Source of the DNA: Cephalopachus bancanus
Taxonomy: Eukaryota; Chordata; Mammalia; Primates; Tarsiidae
Direction: 5' to 3'
Assembly: GCA_027257055.1 (NCBI GenBank)
Contig: JAPVLO010000055.1
Coordinates: forward strand, 8,641,501 to 8,705,500
Length of the DNA: 64,000 nucleotides
The position numbers and the translations under genes are program-made. This document shows positions 35,248 through 46,476 of this stretch, piece after piece (the first letter of the stretch is position 1; each line of letters starts with the position of its first letter). The notes beneath the pieces are model-generated. The model saw only the letters and a program-made list of their open reading frames with translations, did no database searches and was not told where the DNA came from.

Positions 35248-35539
35248 TTTTTTTTTGGAGTTGGAATCTCATCTTGTTGCCCAGGCTGGAGTGTAGTGGC
35301 ATACTCACAGCCACCACAGCCTTGACCTATTGTGCTCAGGCAATCCTTCTACCTCGGCCTTCCAAGTGACTGGAACTAAAGGCATGTGCCATCATGCCCA
35401 GCTAATTTTTTGATTTATTGTAGAGATGGGGTCTTGTCAAGTTGCCCAGGCTGGTCTCGAACCTGTGGGCTCAGGCAATTCTCTCACCTCAGCTTCCCAA
35501 AGTGCTGGGATTATAGGCTGAAGCCACCTCACCCGGCTG
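35248..35539 (-). mobile_element. Alu
   Basis: Target-site duplication CATACATTTTT (35,237-35,247) and CATACATTTTT (35,540-35,550). It sits at the end of the L1M fragment. Confidence 0.93.
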
Positions 35540-35550
35540 CATACATTTTT

Positions 35551-36990
35551 ATACTCATGAAATAATTATCTTTCAAATAGAAATACTACAAAAATGGGCA
35601 GTATTATATCAACTGAAGAAAAACACCCTTTTACTTATCTTGCTTTAGAATTCATTTTTTTCCCTCAAAGTGAGAAATTCTGTATTTCATGAATTTTAAG
35701 AAATTCTTAGTATTGTCTATTAATATACCTTCTACCCCATCTCTCTAGTCTCATTTCTGAATTACCTTTAGTCAAATATTGAGGTCTCTCAGTATATCTT
35801 TTGTAATTGACTGTATCATCTATTGTATTTTGCTGCTTTCTGAATAATTTTTTTTCACATCTACCTTTGAATTTACCAATACTTTTAAAAATTGTGCTTA
35901 GATTGCTATTTAGGTCAGCCATTCAGTTTATTTTATTTTTATTTACTATATTTTTGATTAGTAAGTTTTGTATTTGGTTCTTTTTTCCAGTTTACTTAAC
36001 AGTTTTGTATACTATCTTATTCCTTCCAGACATTGTTTCAAACATCTTTTATCTTTTTAAATATACTTAGTTTATGATCTTCTTTAGATCCCTGTTCCAA
36101 TATTTCTAGTACGTGAGACACTCATGCCGTATTTTTGTGTGTTTGATGCCTTGTACTCATGATGGAAGTTTTCGTTTTTCATAATTTTGTTTATAAACTC
36201 CTCTTTGGTAAGTCTTGGTTCCCGCCTTCCCCCTCACCTGAGAATCTTGTGAGATAGGAATCGATAGATGTTTCTTTCAAACGTGTTACCAGATCTTCTA
36301 CTGTATTTTTCTATTTTAAAACACTAATTCATAGTTTAAGTTTTTCTTCATAATGAGGTAAATGTAAATTTTGAGTCCAAATTTAGTGAAGTGCATGGTT
36401 TTCTTTCTTTCTAACAGAATACATTCTTTTCCACTCGAGGCAAGATCATTTTTTTTCCCCTGGCTGTTGGACAGATTGTGTTAGTTTCCATTTCCCTGAA
36501 TTAGTAGCACTTGAGGAGTTCTGGTTTTATGTATCATATCACTTCTACCCTCACCTTTTACGGGCTCGAGGCCTTATCTCCCATTTGTGTGTAGTCGTGA
36601 AAAATCAAAGACCAAATCGTGAATGAGATGAAAATGCTCCACAACCTTGGAGCCTCCCTCTCTGGTCTTCAGCTAGCTACTTCTTTACTTCTGGTAAGAG
36701 AGATTTTCATTTTCATTGCAATCTCCACTACCCACTAAGATATATACTGAAGGCAAGTTTAAGAGAGGGAAAAGATAACCATAACTGGGGGGCGTGGGGG
36801 GATGGGGGGTGGGGTGGAGGGGGAGATATTTGCAATGTGCATGTTTATAAAAAGACCACATCCAGAATATTGAAATAACTCCTTCTTTTGAGGAATAGCA
36901 AGGGACCCAGGATAGCTAAAAAGAAGGAAGCAAAAGGAAGAGTGGTTGGAGATGAGATTCCAGAGAAATCTGAGGTCTACACTATAACGG
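35551..36990. other. Unassigned AT-rich sequence with a G-rich island
   Basis: An 87-codon hydrophobic frame (35,807-36,070) is AT-driven and has no support. The only striking element is the G-run cluster at 36,787-36,823 (separate entry). Confidence 0.4.
36787..36823 (+). other. Candidate G-quadruplex motif
   Basis: Five G-runs of 6, 6, 6, 4 and 5 bases with loops CGT, AT, T and TGGA. Very short loops predict a stable intramolecular quadruplex on the plus strand. No nearby gene gives it a role. Confidence 0.8.
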
Positions 36991-37335
36991 ATGTTTCAGG
37001 CCCATTAACTATGGCTTTATTCTGAGTGAGATGAAGTGATTGAGTGATTTTTGAGCAGAAAGGTGACAAGAAATAACGTAAGTTTTAAACGATCACTAAC
37101 TGTATTGGGACAGGGGCAGTATAAGAGTTCTGTTATGAGGCCACTGCAATAACTCAAACAAGAGATGAAGGGGCCTTGGGCCAGAGCATTAGTGGTGGAA
37201 GTGGCTTAGTATGGTTGGATTTTGTTGGTGTTTGGAAAGGCAGAATTTTCTGACAGATTGAATGTGTATTCTGAAAGAAATAGAGCAGTCAAGGTAACTT
37301 TTATGTTTTTGACCTGAGCGCCTGATATAATAGAG
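36991..37335 (+). mobile_element. Ancient mammalian-wide repeat (L2-age)
   Basis: GAGGCCACTGCAATAACTCAAACAAGAGATGAAG, GATTGAATGTGTATTCTGAAAG and AGAGCAGTCAAGGTAACTTTTATGTTTTTGACCTGAGCG follow a repeat I know from many mammalian loci. I place it with L2-age elements without a firm name. Confidence 0.55.
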
Positions 37336-37397
37336 TTGCCAGCAACCAAGATGGGGGACGACTATAGGCAGAACAGAGTGTATTAAACAGTAGTCTA

Positions 37398-37682
37398 GCT
37401 GAGTGCACTGGGTCACACCTGTAGTCCCAGCACTTTGGGAGGCTGAGGCAGGAGGATTGCTTGAGCCCAGGAGTTCAAGATAAGCCTGGGCAACATAGTG
37501 AGACTTCATCTCTATGAAAAATTTTTAAAATTAGCCTGTCATGGTGGTGTGTACCTATAGTCCTACCTACTTGAAAAAGACTGAAGTGGAAGGATCACCT
37601 GAGCCCACGAAGTTGAGGCTGCAGTGAGATGTGATCCTGTCACTGTACTTCACACCCTGGGTGACAAAAAAGAAAAAAAAAA
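37398..37682 (+). mobile_element. AluJ-like (ancestral) Alu
   Basis: Unlike the other copies it has the ancestral text CACCTGTAGTCCCAGCACTTTGGG, GGATTGCTTGAGCCCAGGAGTTC, GGCAACATAGTGAGAC and GAGGCTGCAGTGAGATGTGATC. Target-site duplication AACAGTAGTCTA (37,386-37,397) and AATAGTAAGCTA (37,681-37,692). Confidence 0.9.
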
Positions 37683-37967
37683 TAGTAAGCTAATGAAGTG
37701 TGATAGTGAATAGACCAGGAAAATATATTATTATGCCAGACAGCAATAATGACATACTTAAAATTTTTTTGCATAAGTTTTAATATGAGAGCAGTCAGCA
37801 TGACTGCATCCTTTACTCTAGAGATGATTATATGTGTGAACAGAGTAGGTAGGGTAGAGAGTTGGTAGAGAGTTGGATTTACTTGGGTTGTGGTTTTGTC
37901 AAGCAAGAATAATATAGCGAAACAATGAATAAGAACTATCCAGTAAGTAAAAGAAGAAAAAGTCTCT
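37683..37967. other. Unassigned spacer between two Alus
   Basis: AT-rich sequence with nothing recognisable. Confidence 0.4.
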
Positions 37968-37968
37968 C

Positions 37969-38256
37969 TTTTTTTGAGTTGGAGTCTCATTCTGTCACCC
38001 AGGCTGGAGTGTAGTGGCATGCTCACGGTCACCTCAGCTTCGACCTGCTGGGCTCAGGTGATCCTTCCACCTCAGTCTTCCAAGTAGCTGGAATTACAGG
38101 CACGTGCCACCACACCCGGCTAAATTTTTGATTTATTGTAGAGATGAGATCTTGCCAAGTTGTCCAGGTTGGTCTCGAACCCCTGGGCTTAGTCAATCCT
38201 CTCACCTTGGCCTCCCAAAATGCTGGGATTATAGGTGTAAGCCACCATGCCCGGCC
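37969..38256 (-). mobile_element. Alu
   Basis: Complete antisense copy from TTTTTTTGAGTTGGAGTC to CACCATGCCCGGCC. No clear target-site duplication found. Confidence 0.92.
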
Positions 38257-38329
38257 TAGAAACCTGTTTCTTAAATCTGCTTTGTTGTCATCTTACTTCA
38301 AGTCTTCATTATTTCTCCTTCCCAAGATA

Positions 38330-38770
38330 CAATATGTAATTGTCTCCTAACTGGATCTGATCTTGGGGCATCCCAACTTTTCCTTCTCAAATCCATGCGT
38401 CATTTAGTCTTCAGAGTGGATAATCTAAAATATGAATCTGATCTTATCACCATACTGTCTGATAGTCATTTAGCTGTTCCCTATCACCTGTAGGAGATGT
38501 CAGAGCTCCTTAACGTGGAGTTCAGCGTCTTCTAAAGACCTAGAGACTTCTGACTTTCTGCACTTTAAATTTTAGCACTAGTAAATTACTTGGGCATTTA
38601 TGTTTGCATTGTGTTCTTTTTCACATGATTTTGACTTTCCCCAGCTAGGACTGCCTCTCCTTTATCACTGTGCCCAGTTCTTTGTCTGGCCACATTCAAC
38701 TCATCATTTAAGTTCCCATTCAAGAATCACATTTTCAGGAAACCATTGAAGCTAGAATACTTGGACACAT
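38330..38770 (+). mobile_element. L2 LINE fragment
   Basis: AGAGTGGATAATCTAAAATATGAATCTGATC, a CTGTTCCCTATCACCTGTAGGA stretch, CCAGCTAGGACTGCCTCTCC, CACATTCAACTCATCATTTAAGTTCCC and the CAGGAAACC end follow the order of the L2 3' coding/UTR region. Confidence 0.75.
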
Positions 38771-39309
38771 TAAACTATGGACATAATTTTTCAGTTGAAC
38801 TTACTAGTAGTTCATGAATCTTTGTAGAATGAAGGAATAACAATACTTTTTTTTTTGACACTTTTGGGGAGTTTAGAACTTACAGCAAATGAAGACTCTA
38901 CAAGCCACCTTTCACCTTTTTTTTGTGCATAGGTGTTTTATATTTGAAAGCAAGTAAGAAGTAAGATAAAATTGTATTTTATAATACTTCACTTAGCTTT
39001 GAACAATTCAATAATGCCAAGTCCTGAAAGATTAAAAAGGACACATAGTCCAGTACTAGTCAAATATTTACTGCCTGATACCAGTTCATAAATTCTTTCT
39101 AGGCTCCGAGCAATTTGTTTTCTCTCTGCTATGATAAAAGGAACTTGTGCCAGAATGCAAACCAGTCACATTCCTAAGTACGCTGCTAAGTTCAGCTGAA
39201 GTGTCTTTTTGTAACTGGAGTTTCGTGATGATTCTCCATATATTGACTCATACCCTGGCACAAATGCCTTATCTTGGCATCCTGAATAGCATCAGCCGCT
39301 TCTTTTACA
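38771..39309. other. Unassigned sequence
   Basis: No gene or repeat family identified. Confidence 0.4.
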
Positions 39310-39435
39310 TAACACATGGGGAGACTGAGGCATAGCAAGAGTAAAGTGACTTGCATAAAATCACATAGCAACTTACTACACTTAAACCTGAGACTCCTGG
39401 CTCCTATCCGTCTATGCTTTATACCACTCTATGCT
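39310..39435 (+). mobile_element. MIR SINE fragment
   Basis: ACACATGGGGAGACTGAGGCATAGCAAGAG, then AGTGACTTGCATAAAATCACATAGCAAC and CTGAGACTCCTGGCTCC..TATGCTTTATACCACTCTATG give the core and tail. Confidence 0.8.
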
Positions 39436-39639
39436 TGCTTTAGGTCTATTTACTAGATCCATGTTTGGTTTTAATCCCTTAACTTCCAGCTTTGTTAAAA
39501 AAAAATAAAAAATAAGTTCATTCCTACTCCATAATAGGTTTATCTTTCCCAGAAAGATTTTATTTTTTTTACCTTCCTGGTGGAAAAGAATCAGCATGTG
39601 TTGTGGTATTATTATTTAAATGTTTATAGTCTGCCATTT
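39436..39639. other. Unassigned AT-rich spacer
   Basis: Nothing recognised. Confidence 0.4.
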
Positions 39640-39985
39640 TCTGCACACCAAGTCCCCAGCAGCGTCGAGTCAGACGGTCTCACACAGGTATCGTCTGCTC
39701 CATCTGGTCCTCGGCTTTCTCCAGGCAGGCCCCTGTATGGTGCAGCAGCTGAAGGTCCATATGGTCTCAGGTGTAGCCCCAGGTAGAGCATATTGCAGCA
39801 TGCCAGTTTGCAGGCCCTGAGGCAGGAATAACTGCCGGGAGGCACACATCTGAGTGAAGTGGCCACCGCTGTGCCAAAATCAGAGGGCAGAAGGTGTTCT
39901 TGGCTTCTGGGATGATCTGAACTTCCAGGACCAGTTGGGGACTGAGAAGCCATACTGAATTGCAAATGTCAATGCGAGGCAACAT
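39640..39985 (-). pseudogene. GC-rich patch, candidate processed-pseudogene or exon-like segment
   Basis: About 350 bp clearly more GC-rich than its surroundings, with overlapping frames of 60-113 codons on both strands. Minus-strand frames (39,624-39,965 and 39,767-39,985) contain Pro/Ser/Gly-rich text, for example GLHLRPYGPSAAAPYRGLPG. I do not recognise a parent protein. No poly-A, flanking duplication or splice pattern is visible. An unfamiliar old repeat is an equal alternative. Confidence 0.3.
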
Positions 39986-40385
39986 CCAGATAAAGAACAG
40001 GGAACTTATTCTTCTCTTTACCTGATCTTAGCCCTACTAAGTCAGGTAAAGTATTTTGAATTAGTATGTGATAGAAAACACAGATAATGGGAAACTGGTG
40101 TGCCCAAAATCTCCAAGTGGGATTTAAAAAAATTTTTGTAGTCTTTTCTTCAAATTTGACATTTTTGTTTTAGGAGTTTTCTTCTTTGTTCCATTTCTAA
40201 ATATCTAAGAAGAGAGTCCTAAAGGAAATTTGCCTTGGAATTTAAAATTTAATGTTTTTCATTTTATCCTAGACTTTGTCAATAAAGTCAACATAAAATG
40301 AATGGGCACATTAATCTCTGATAAATAAGAATCTGAAATTTTAAAATTCCTGATCAATGGCAGTGAAGGATATACAAAAAGATTC
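39986..40385. other. Unassigned AT-rich sequence
   Basis: Nothing recognised. Confidence 0.4.
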
Positions 40386-40738
40386 TGTCTTAGTCTGTTC
40401 TGGCAGCCATGACAAAATACAAAAACTGGGTGGCTTATAAACTATAGACATTTATTTCTCAAAGCTCTGGAGGCTGGAAGTCCACGATCAAGGAGCCAGC
40501 AGATTCAATATCTGGTGAGGGTCTACTTCCTGGTTTGTAGATGACTCTTTCTGTGTTCTCATATGAGGGGAGTGCAGGGAGTCTCTTGGGCCTCTTTCAT
40601 AAACACACAACCCTATCTATGGAGTTTTTGTGCCCATGATCTAATCACCTCCCAAAGAGGTCACCTTCTAATCCTATTACCTTGAGCGTCAGGATTTCAA
40701 CCTATAAATTTTGGAGGGACACTAACATTCATACCTAT
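40386..40738 (-). mobile_element. MaLR-type LTR (MLT1-like)
   Basis: GTCTTAGTCTGTTCTGGCAGCCATGACAAAATAC, ACTGGGTGGCTTATAAACTAT, TCTGGAGGCTGGAAGTCC, CCATGATCTAATCACCTCCCAAAG and TTGGAGGGACACTAACATTCATACC: a well preserved reverse-complement MLT1-like LTR. Its right part is duplicated at 42,177. Confidence 0.72.
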
Positions 40739-40782
40739 AGTGATTTTCAATATGAGATCAGTTCTGCCTGCCATTCCTCAGA
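40577..40782 (+). repeat. Local direct repeat, copy 1
   Basis: GTCTCTTGGGCCTCTTTC..TGCCTGCCATTC is closely matched at 42,177-42,690. The match runs past the LTR end into unrelated flank (GTGATTTTCAATATGAGATCAGTTCTGCC), so this is a duplication and not two separate LTR insertions. Confidence 0.85.
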
Positions 40783-42176
40783 AGCCTGTCTGATCCTGTC
40801 ACTTCTGAAAAGAAATGTCACTTTTGGTCTTCTCTTCAATAGGATTTCTTTTGGGGGGCACTAAGAAGACCTCATTATCACACTGTACCATTCCACAGAA
40901 ATCTCTGAATCTTTTAAAGGAATGATGGCCAGACAAGATGCTGGACATTATGCCTTTATCTTATTCCTCTCCTCATTCAAAAACAAAGAGCATCTAGGTT
41001 TCAAATCCTCCAACCAACCAAATATTTGACTGCTTTCACTGTGTACCTGCCATGTGCAATCCAGAGTTATGGGAAGCTCAATGCCTAGCCTTTAGCCTTC
41101 TGTTCTCCATGTCTAAGAGCCTTATTTTGGGGTCTCTTTCACTCTGAGTCCCTAGCTTTATGTATTCACTGCCATCTCTCTCTTCTTCTCATACTTCTTC
41201 AAATATTGCTACTTTCAACTGGGCCTTTCTCACCCAGAATCAAGCATGAATATCTTATTCTTTATAGCACAGCCCACTGTACTCCTAAAATATTTCTTAC
41301 AATACCTAAATGAATAAATAAATATCATCTGTTTTCCAAGAAGCTTGTGTTTTTGAAACCCATTCTGAAAATGCATTTTTCTTTTGCACTGTTATTGCCT
41401 GTTGTTTACTCTGTTAATATTTTTATAGCCCACTTATTGTGGGTATTGTTATATGAGAAGGAGTTTCAGAACACCATTTGCTCAGAAGATTCTCTTTGAG
41501 ATTCAGTGCTTTATAATTTCACATGTGTCACTAAGTCTGCAATGGCTAAGACTTAATTGGCTTTGATATGCTGTGAATGGCCAAGAAGCTGGTTGTTTGG
41601 GGAGCTTCTGGCTGCCATTCAGCCTCTCCTGCAAACAAAGGACTTGGCCCAGTAGCAATGTTATCAAAGGTTTGCAGATGATCCTACTCTGGGAGGGAGT
41701 GGAGCAAAGGAGCTGGCTGTAGCCTGGGATTTGGGATTGTTAACACAGAGACTCCTGATAATGTTAGCTTCTGGAAGTGCATTACCCTGGTGAGTCCTCA
41801 GCAAGGGGAGAGAATGACATTTTGTCTCCTATGTGTTTCAGAAGAACAACAGCTACTGGGTGAGGGTAAGTGGACTGAGAACAAAAAGAACAGGATGAGG
41901 TGCTTGGGTGGAAAGTAAGACCCAAAGAAAGGAGAAAAATGGGTTTTCAGTCTTCTTGGAAATTACCAAAAGCCTCAGGAGTAGGAATTTCTTCTTTAAA
42001 ATGGGGGTTCAAAATCACATTCATAAATACAGACACTAAACAAGTGATCCTGCTTATGCCTTTCCTGATTTGTTCTTCAAAATCCAACTTAATTACATAC
42101 CTGTTCCGACTCTCAGGTCAACAAAGATAATCATCACTCTCTTCCACTCATTCGTAAAGCAAGGTCTGTTTTTCTG
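40783..42176. other. Unassigned sequence
   Basis: No gene or repeat named. The 76-codon frame at 41,900-42,130 has no recognisable content. Confidence 0.4.
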
Positions 42177-42690
42177 GGAAGGCTCTCTTGGGCCTCTTTC
42201 TTAAACACAGGACCCTATCTATGAAGTTTTTGTACCCATGATCTAATCACCTCCCAAAGAGCTCACCTTCTAATACCATCACCTTGAGCATTAGGTTTTC
42301 AACCTATAAATTTTGGAGGGACACTAACATTCATACCTACAGTGATTTTCTCTCTCTCTCTTTTTTTTTTTTTGAGTTGGAATCTCATTCTGTCACCCAG
42401 ACTGGAGTGCAGTGGCATGATCCCAGCCACCGCAGCTTCAACCTGCTGGGCTCCGGCGATCCTTATGCCTCAGCCTTCCAAGTAGCCGGAACTACAGGCG
42501 TGTGCTACTATGCCCGGTTAATTTTTGATTTATTGTAGAGACGAGATCTCGCCACGTTGCCCTGGTGGGTCTCAAACCCGTGGGCTTGGGCAATCCACTC
42601 GCCTCGGCCTCTCAAAGTGCTGGGATTACAGGCTGAGCCACTGAGCCTGGCCCAGTGATTTTCTATGTGAGATCAGTCCTGCCTGCCATT
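42177..42690 (+). repeat. Local direct repeat, copy 2, interrupted by Alu
   Basis: Second copy of the 40,577 segment. It includes the end of the MLT1-like LTR and the flank TGTGAGATCAGTCCTGCCTGCCATTC, split by the Alu at 42,352-42,652. Confidence 0.85.
42352..42652 (-). mobile_element. Alu in duplicated segment
   Basis: Target-site duplication CAGTGATTTTCT (42,340-42,351) and CAGTGATTTTCT (42,653-42,664). Copy 1 at 40,577 has the empty site, giving a clean before/after pair. Confidence 0.95.
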
Positions 42691-43270
42691 CAGAAAAACT
42701 TTGTTTTTCTGTTTTTTGAAACCTGGTTTTGGGCACCCGTTGGTTTATCTTGCAATCCCTTTTAGAATGGGATAAGGAGTGGGCACAAAGTAGGGGCTCA
42801 GAAAGTGTTTGTCAGGTTGACTTTAATGTAGATATCTTGAATGCTACAGATCCTAGAGCTCTGGAAGATATTGTGTTTCAATTTTCCCACTTAAAGATGG
42901 TGATCTTTAGATAGAGGACAGCTAGGTCATGGGGGTACAGACTGGGTGTGAAATACATCTCATGATAAGGAAATACTGAAATGCAAAGAGCAGTTTATCA
43001 GAGAAAAAGTCCCAAATACAATAATAAAAGCAACCCCAAATCCCCCATAAGAGTCATAGATTGGTTAAAAGATGTAAGAGTGTCCACATGTGTCAAATAT
43101 TATTTTCATAGCAGAGGCAAAGTTAACAATCCAACATAGAGAATGGAATATTAAAAATGAATCTTGAAATGAAGCACAAACATTTATTTTTATAAACTAT
43201 TTCAAGTTATTTCTTAAGATTTCCTGTAGGGGATAAAGATAGCTATTTGAGTAATATCTACTACTTATTA
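42691..43270. other. Unassigned sequence
   Basis: Nothing recognised. Confidence 0.4.
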
Positions 43271-43445
43271 TTAGATTCCTATTAGATTGTAAGCACTGCA
43301 GGGTCAGCAGTTTTTTGTCCATGGATTCTCTAGTGCCCTATTCTCACCACTACACACGTGTGGGTGTGCACATGTGTGCACACACATACATGCCCTTGCC
43401 TGGCATAGTACCTGGTACAATGTAAACCCGCAATAAATTTTTAAT
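43271..43445 (+). mobile_element. L2 LINE 3' end
   Basis: TTAGATTGTAAGCACTGCAGGGTCAGCAG, then TGGATTCTCTAGTGCCCTA and CCTGGCATAGTACCTGGTACAATG..AATAAATTTTTAATGGAATGG. An alternating CA/TG patch (about 43,353-43,391) is embedded. Confidence 0.78.
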
Positions 43446-43889
43446 GGAATGGAATATTCAGTCATTTAACAAATATTATTAAGAAGTTACTCTGGGAGAA
43501 TTCTTGGGTAGACTCGGGTGTTATAACATTAAGTAAGATGAAACATCTGCCTTTTAAGGGGTTCATAATCTTGTGGAAGAGTTTAAATTTTCTGTTTGCA
43601 AGTTTCAGTGAAGTAATATAGGTAAATTTCATGAGATGGTAAAAAGATGTGTTGGTTCGATCTCCTCAGAAAGGTCACCTGATGATGCCCAGATGACACA
43701 CTCAATCATATTTTGAAGTAGGAATTTTGTAGGTGGGGTGGGATCAGGGAAGGAATATCATCTAATGTGGAGGAAGCAGCATGAACCATACTGTAAATAT
43801 AGACTATAAACCTTACTGTACGGTATCATAATGGCTAATTGATATATCCATATCCTTCATGAGTAGTATCTACAGTGGCTATTAGGAAC

Positions 43890-43985
43890 TATAGAGGCCC
43901 ATTCATCTCTGTAGCCCAGAACTTAGAATAATGCCTGGCAAATAGCTGGTGCTTAGTAAATACTTTCTGGGTGGTTGTACAGTAG
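43890..43985 (+). mobile_element. L2 LINE 3' end, short
   Basis: ATTCATCTCTGTAGCCCAGAAC, AATGCCTGGCAAATAGCTGGTGCTTAGTAAATACTTTCTGG. Confidence 0.75.
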
Positions 43986-44453
43986 CAGAAGAATGGTTCC
44001 AACGAGACCACCAACGCATTTACATAATTCCTTTTACCTCATTTTAAATACCTGATATTTAACCCAAACTTCCCATGTATGGCTTATCTACAGTGAGTTT
44101 TTGAAATCAGGAAATTGGGCTGAATTTACTTGAATTTCCAAGAAGAGAACAGATGGTGATTTTAAATAGTTATGGGAAGAAATTGATGGAAAATAAGACA
44201 ATGACAAGAAAAATCAATGCTTTTTCTGTTAGCATAAATCTGGGTGAAGTCATATCAGGGACTCCAAAAGTCTTATTGCTGCTCCACTTTGACCCAGTTT
44301 CTCTCTGCAATTATTTCCCAAGCTGTAGCCAAGAACTCTGACACTCAGTGACATCCACTCCAACTGGCAAAGAGAATGTGACAATCAGGCCTATTTTTAA
44401 GTGGCAGTTGAATTGAATTCATATTCAAAGAAAAGAGTAGGGGATGAGAGAAC
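43986..44453. other. Unassigned sequence
   Basis: Nothing recognised. Confidence 0.4.
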
Positions 44454-44491
44454 GAAAGAGAGAGAGAGAGAGACAGAGAGACAGAGAGACA
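44454..44491. repeat. (AG)n / (ACAGAG)n tract
   Basis: GAGAGAGAGAGAGAGACAGAGAGACAGAGAGACAG-type purine run. Confidence 0.85.
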
Positions 44492-44763
44492 GGCTTTTAA
44501 GGGAGCCCTGCTGTGAAGCACTCAGTCAGAAAGTCCTGAGGTTCTTGCCTTTTGGGAAACTGATGAGGGCAGGGGTGAAAGAAAGTGCAGTACAAGAATT
44601 GCTGGAAGACTTATTGTTTTCTGTCCTGACTTTTGTTTACAGACTAATGCTCTGCCTGGGTTTTCTTTTCTTCACTTTTCTCTTTTTAAGCAAGTTTATT
44701 GAGTACGCTGCAAGGGAGACACCAGGCAGGACAATGATAATGGGGCTGTCTGCCTCCTTTTTT

Positions 44764-44812
44764 GTTTTTTGAGTCGGGGTCTCTCTCTGTGCACCCGGGC
44801 TCTGCTTGGAAC
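44764..44812 (-). mobile_element. Possible short Alu remnant
   Basis: TTTTTTGAGTCGGGGTCTCTCTCTGTGCACCCGGGCTC resembles the antisense Alu 3' end for about 45 bp and then diverges. Confidence 0.4.
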
Positions 44813-44990
44813 ACAGAGCTTCTACTTCTGAGGCCCTGTAGACATGGGCAGGACCTCTGCCTGGATTTTCTTTTAAAGTGGTCAGAGGAGAAAGCAAGGA
44901 ACATCTTGTGAGTCCTGGAATGTTGCTGGAGGGACTTAGGGACAGTCGGCCTCGTGCCTACTTTTATACATTTGATGAGGACAGTTACTG

Positions 44991-44992
<2 letters not shown>

Positions 44993-45021
<29 letters not shown>
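44993..45021. repeat. (TG)n microsatellite
   Basis: About 13 TG units. Confidence 0.9.
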
Positions 45022-45026
<5 letters not shown>

Positions 45027-46266
45027 GGGGAGGGGAGCAGAGAAGACAAAGCTGAGGTATGAGGTAGAAATGTCTGTGTACAACCTTTGCCATCGACAGT
45101 TTGAATGAATTGAGTTCTGAGTACCCATAGCGCTTAGGTTGCAGTTTAAAACTTCATGTTTTCTTTAGTTTAAAGAAATTCCAAAGGTTCAGGGGGAGAA
45201 ACAATAAACAACAATACAGATAACATTTTAATATATTTTTAGCAGGTTTGAGGAACCTACCAGAGAAAATACGCAACCCTGTCATATGTATCTTCACACC
45301 ATATTAGATAGCTTGAAAAATTGTCAGAAATAGTCACAATAAGGAAAATGCAAGCAGACTTGTAAAATCAGGGTCACTAAACAGTCTTTTTTTGTGGTAC
45401 TAATTTATTTCTTCTGTGTGACAGATTCTCTCTTTGCCTGTGGCCTAGTATGTGCTATGAGCTGTAGGAAACCTAGGTGGGCCTTTTTTTTAAAAGGAAA
45501 ATGAAGAGAACAGAGGAAGCAGCATGCAGCAAAGGGGTCTTCTCTTCTGGACATCATGTTGCCTGGGTATATAGCTCCAGTTTCTGGAGTTTTCTGAGAC
45601 TCCATTCTGAGTTTGCAGGCTTAGTATATGTAAAAACAGGCAAAGTTGGCAAAAGAGAATGGCCGTTGCTTAACTGACAGCCTACAGGCATCCTCTTTTG
45701 ACACCCAGAGCTGCCTCCACTCCCTGTCTCTGATGACCCACCTCCTCCGTGTTTGAGGGTAAGAGACATCACCCCAGGCATATGACAAGAGCATTTAGTA
45801 ATGTTGCAGGGAGGGCCTCGCACACAGGTCCCTTGAAAAGCTTGGAAGGACACACAGATAGAATGCTCCTCTCTTGTGCGTGGTTCTAAGAGGTGGCTGC
45901 ATCCTTTACACCTTGACAACTGATCTCACTGTAATGACAAGCCTGTGTGGAGGGGTGACAGTGAGAAGAAGGCAAATGTCCAAGCAGAAGTCCCCAACAC
46001 TCTATAGTTCCTTTTAGGGTGTCCCTTGGGCCCCACTGTCTGTAGATCCTCTCTCTTCTCCCTTGTCTTCAGTGAAAACAGAAGGCAAACCTTAACTAAC
46101 ACCTCTCTAGTGATGTCAAGGGTGGTAATTTGCCAATTGTTTGTTTTCAAATGTACATTTTCAGCATTGTGTACCTCAATAATGTTACTGGTATTTTAAT
46201 AAAATTAAAATTCATATGGTTTACTGAGATATGGTAACTAATTCTCTCTCTCTCTACAGTGACATT
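45022..46266. other. Unassigned sequence
   Basis: A 121-codon minus-strand frame at 45,554-45,919 lies in a mildly GC-richer patch but has no motif, homologue or splice context I can see. Otherwise nothing named. Confidence 0.35.
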
Positions 46267-46476
46267 CTTTATTCTGGAAGAAAAACTGGGGTACACATAC
46301 ATCTACCTCCTGTAACTATGGAAATAGAATGAGTCCCCATATCTACGCTCCAGTAGTCCACGAAGAAATACTCTGTTCTTTGATTTTATGTGTTCTTATA
46401 GTTGGTGTGGAAACTACAAAATGGCCAAAAGGGTGGTTCCATCTGTGATTAGGGACCACTCATTGCAGGGGAGAAC
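46267..46476 (+). repeat. Local direct repeat, copy 1 (about 210 bp)
   Basis: TTTATTCTGGAAGAAAAACTGG to CACTCATTGCAGGGGAGAAC closely matches 47,632-47,845 about 1.37 kb downstream, with scattered substitutions and a few indels. Confidence 0.88.

Noticed and set aside
35807..36070. 87-codon hydrophobic frame resembling a membrane protein
   Set aside because: AT-rich DNA gives Phe/Leu/Ile-rich frames by chance; no start context or homologue.
45554..45919. 121-codon minus-strand frame in a GC-richer patch
   Set aside because: No motif, no parent protein recognised, overlapping frames in other phases equally open.
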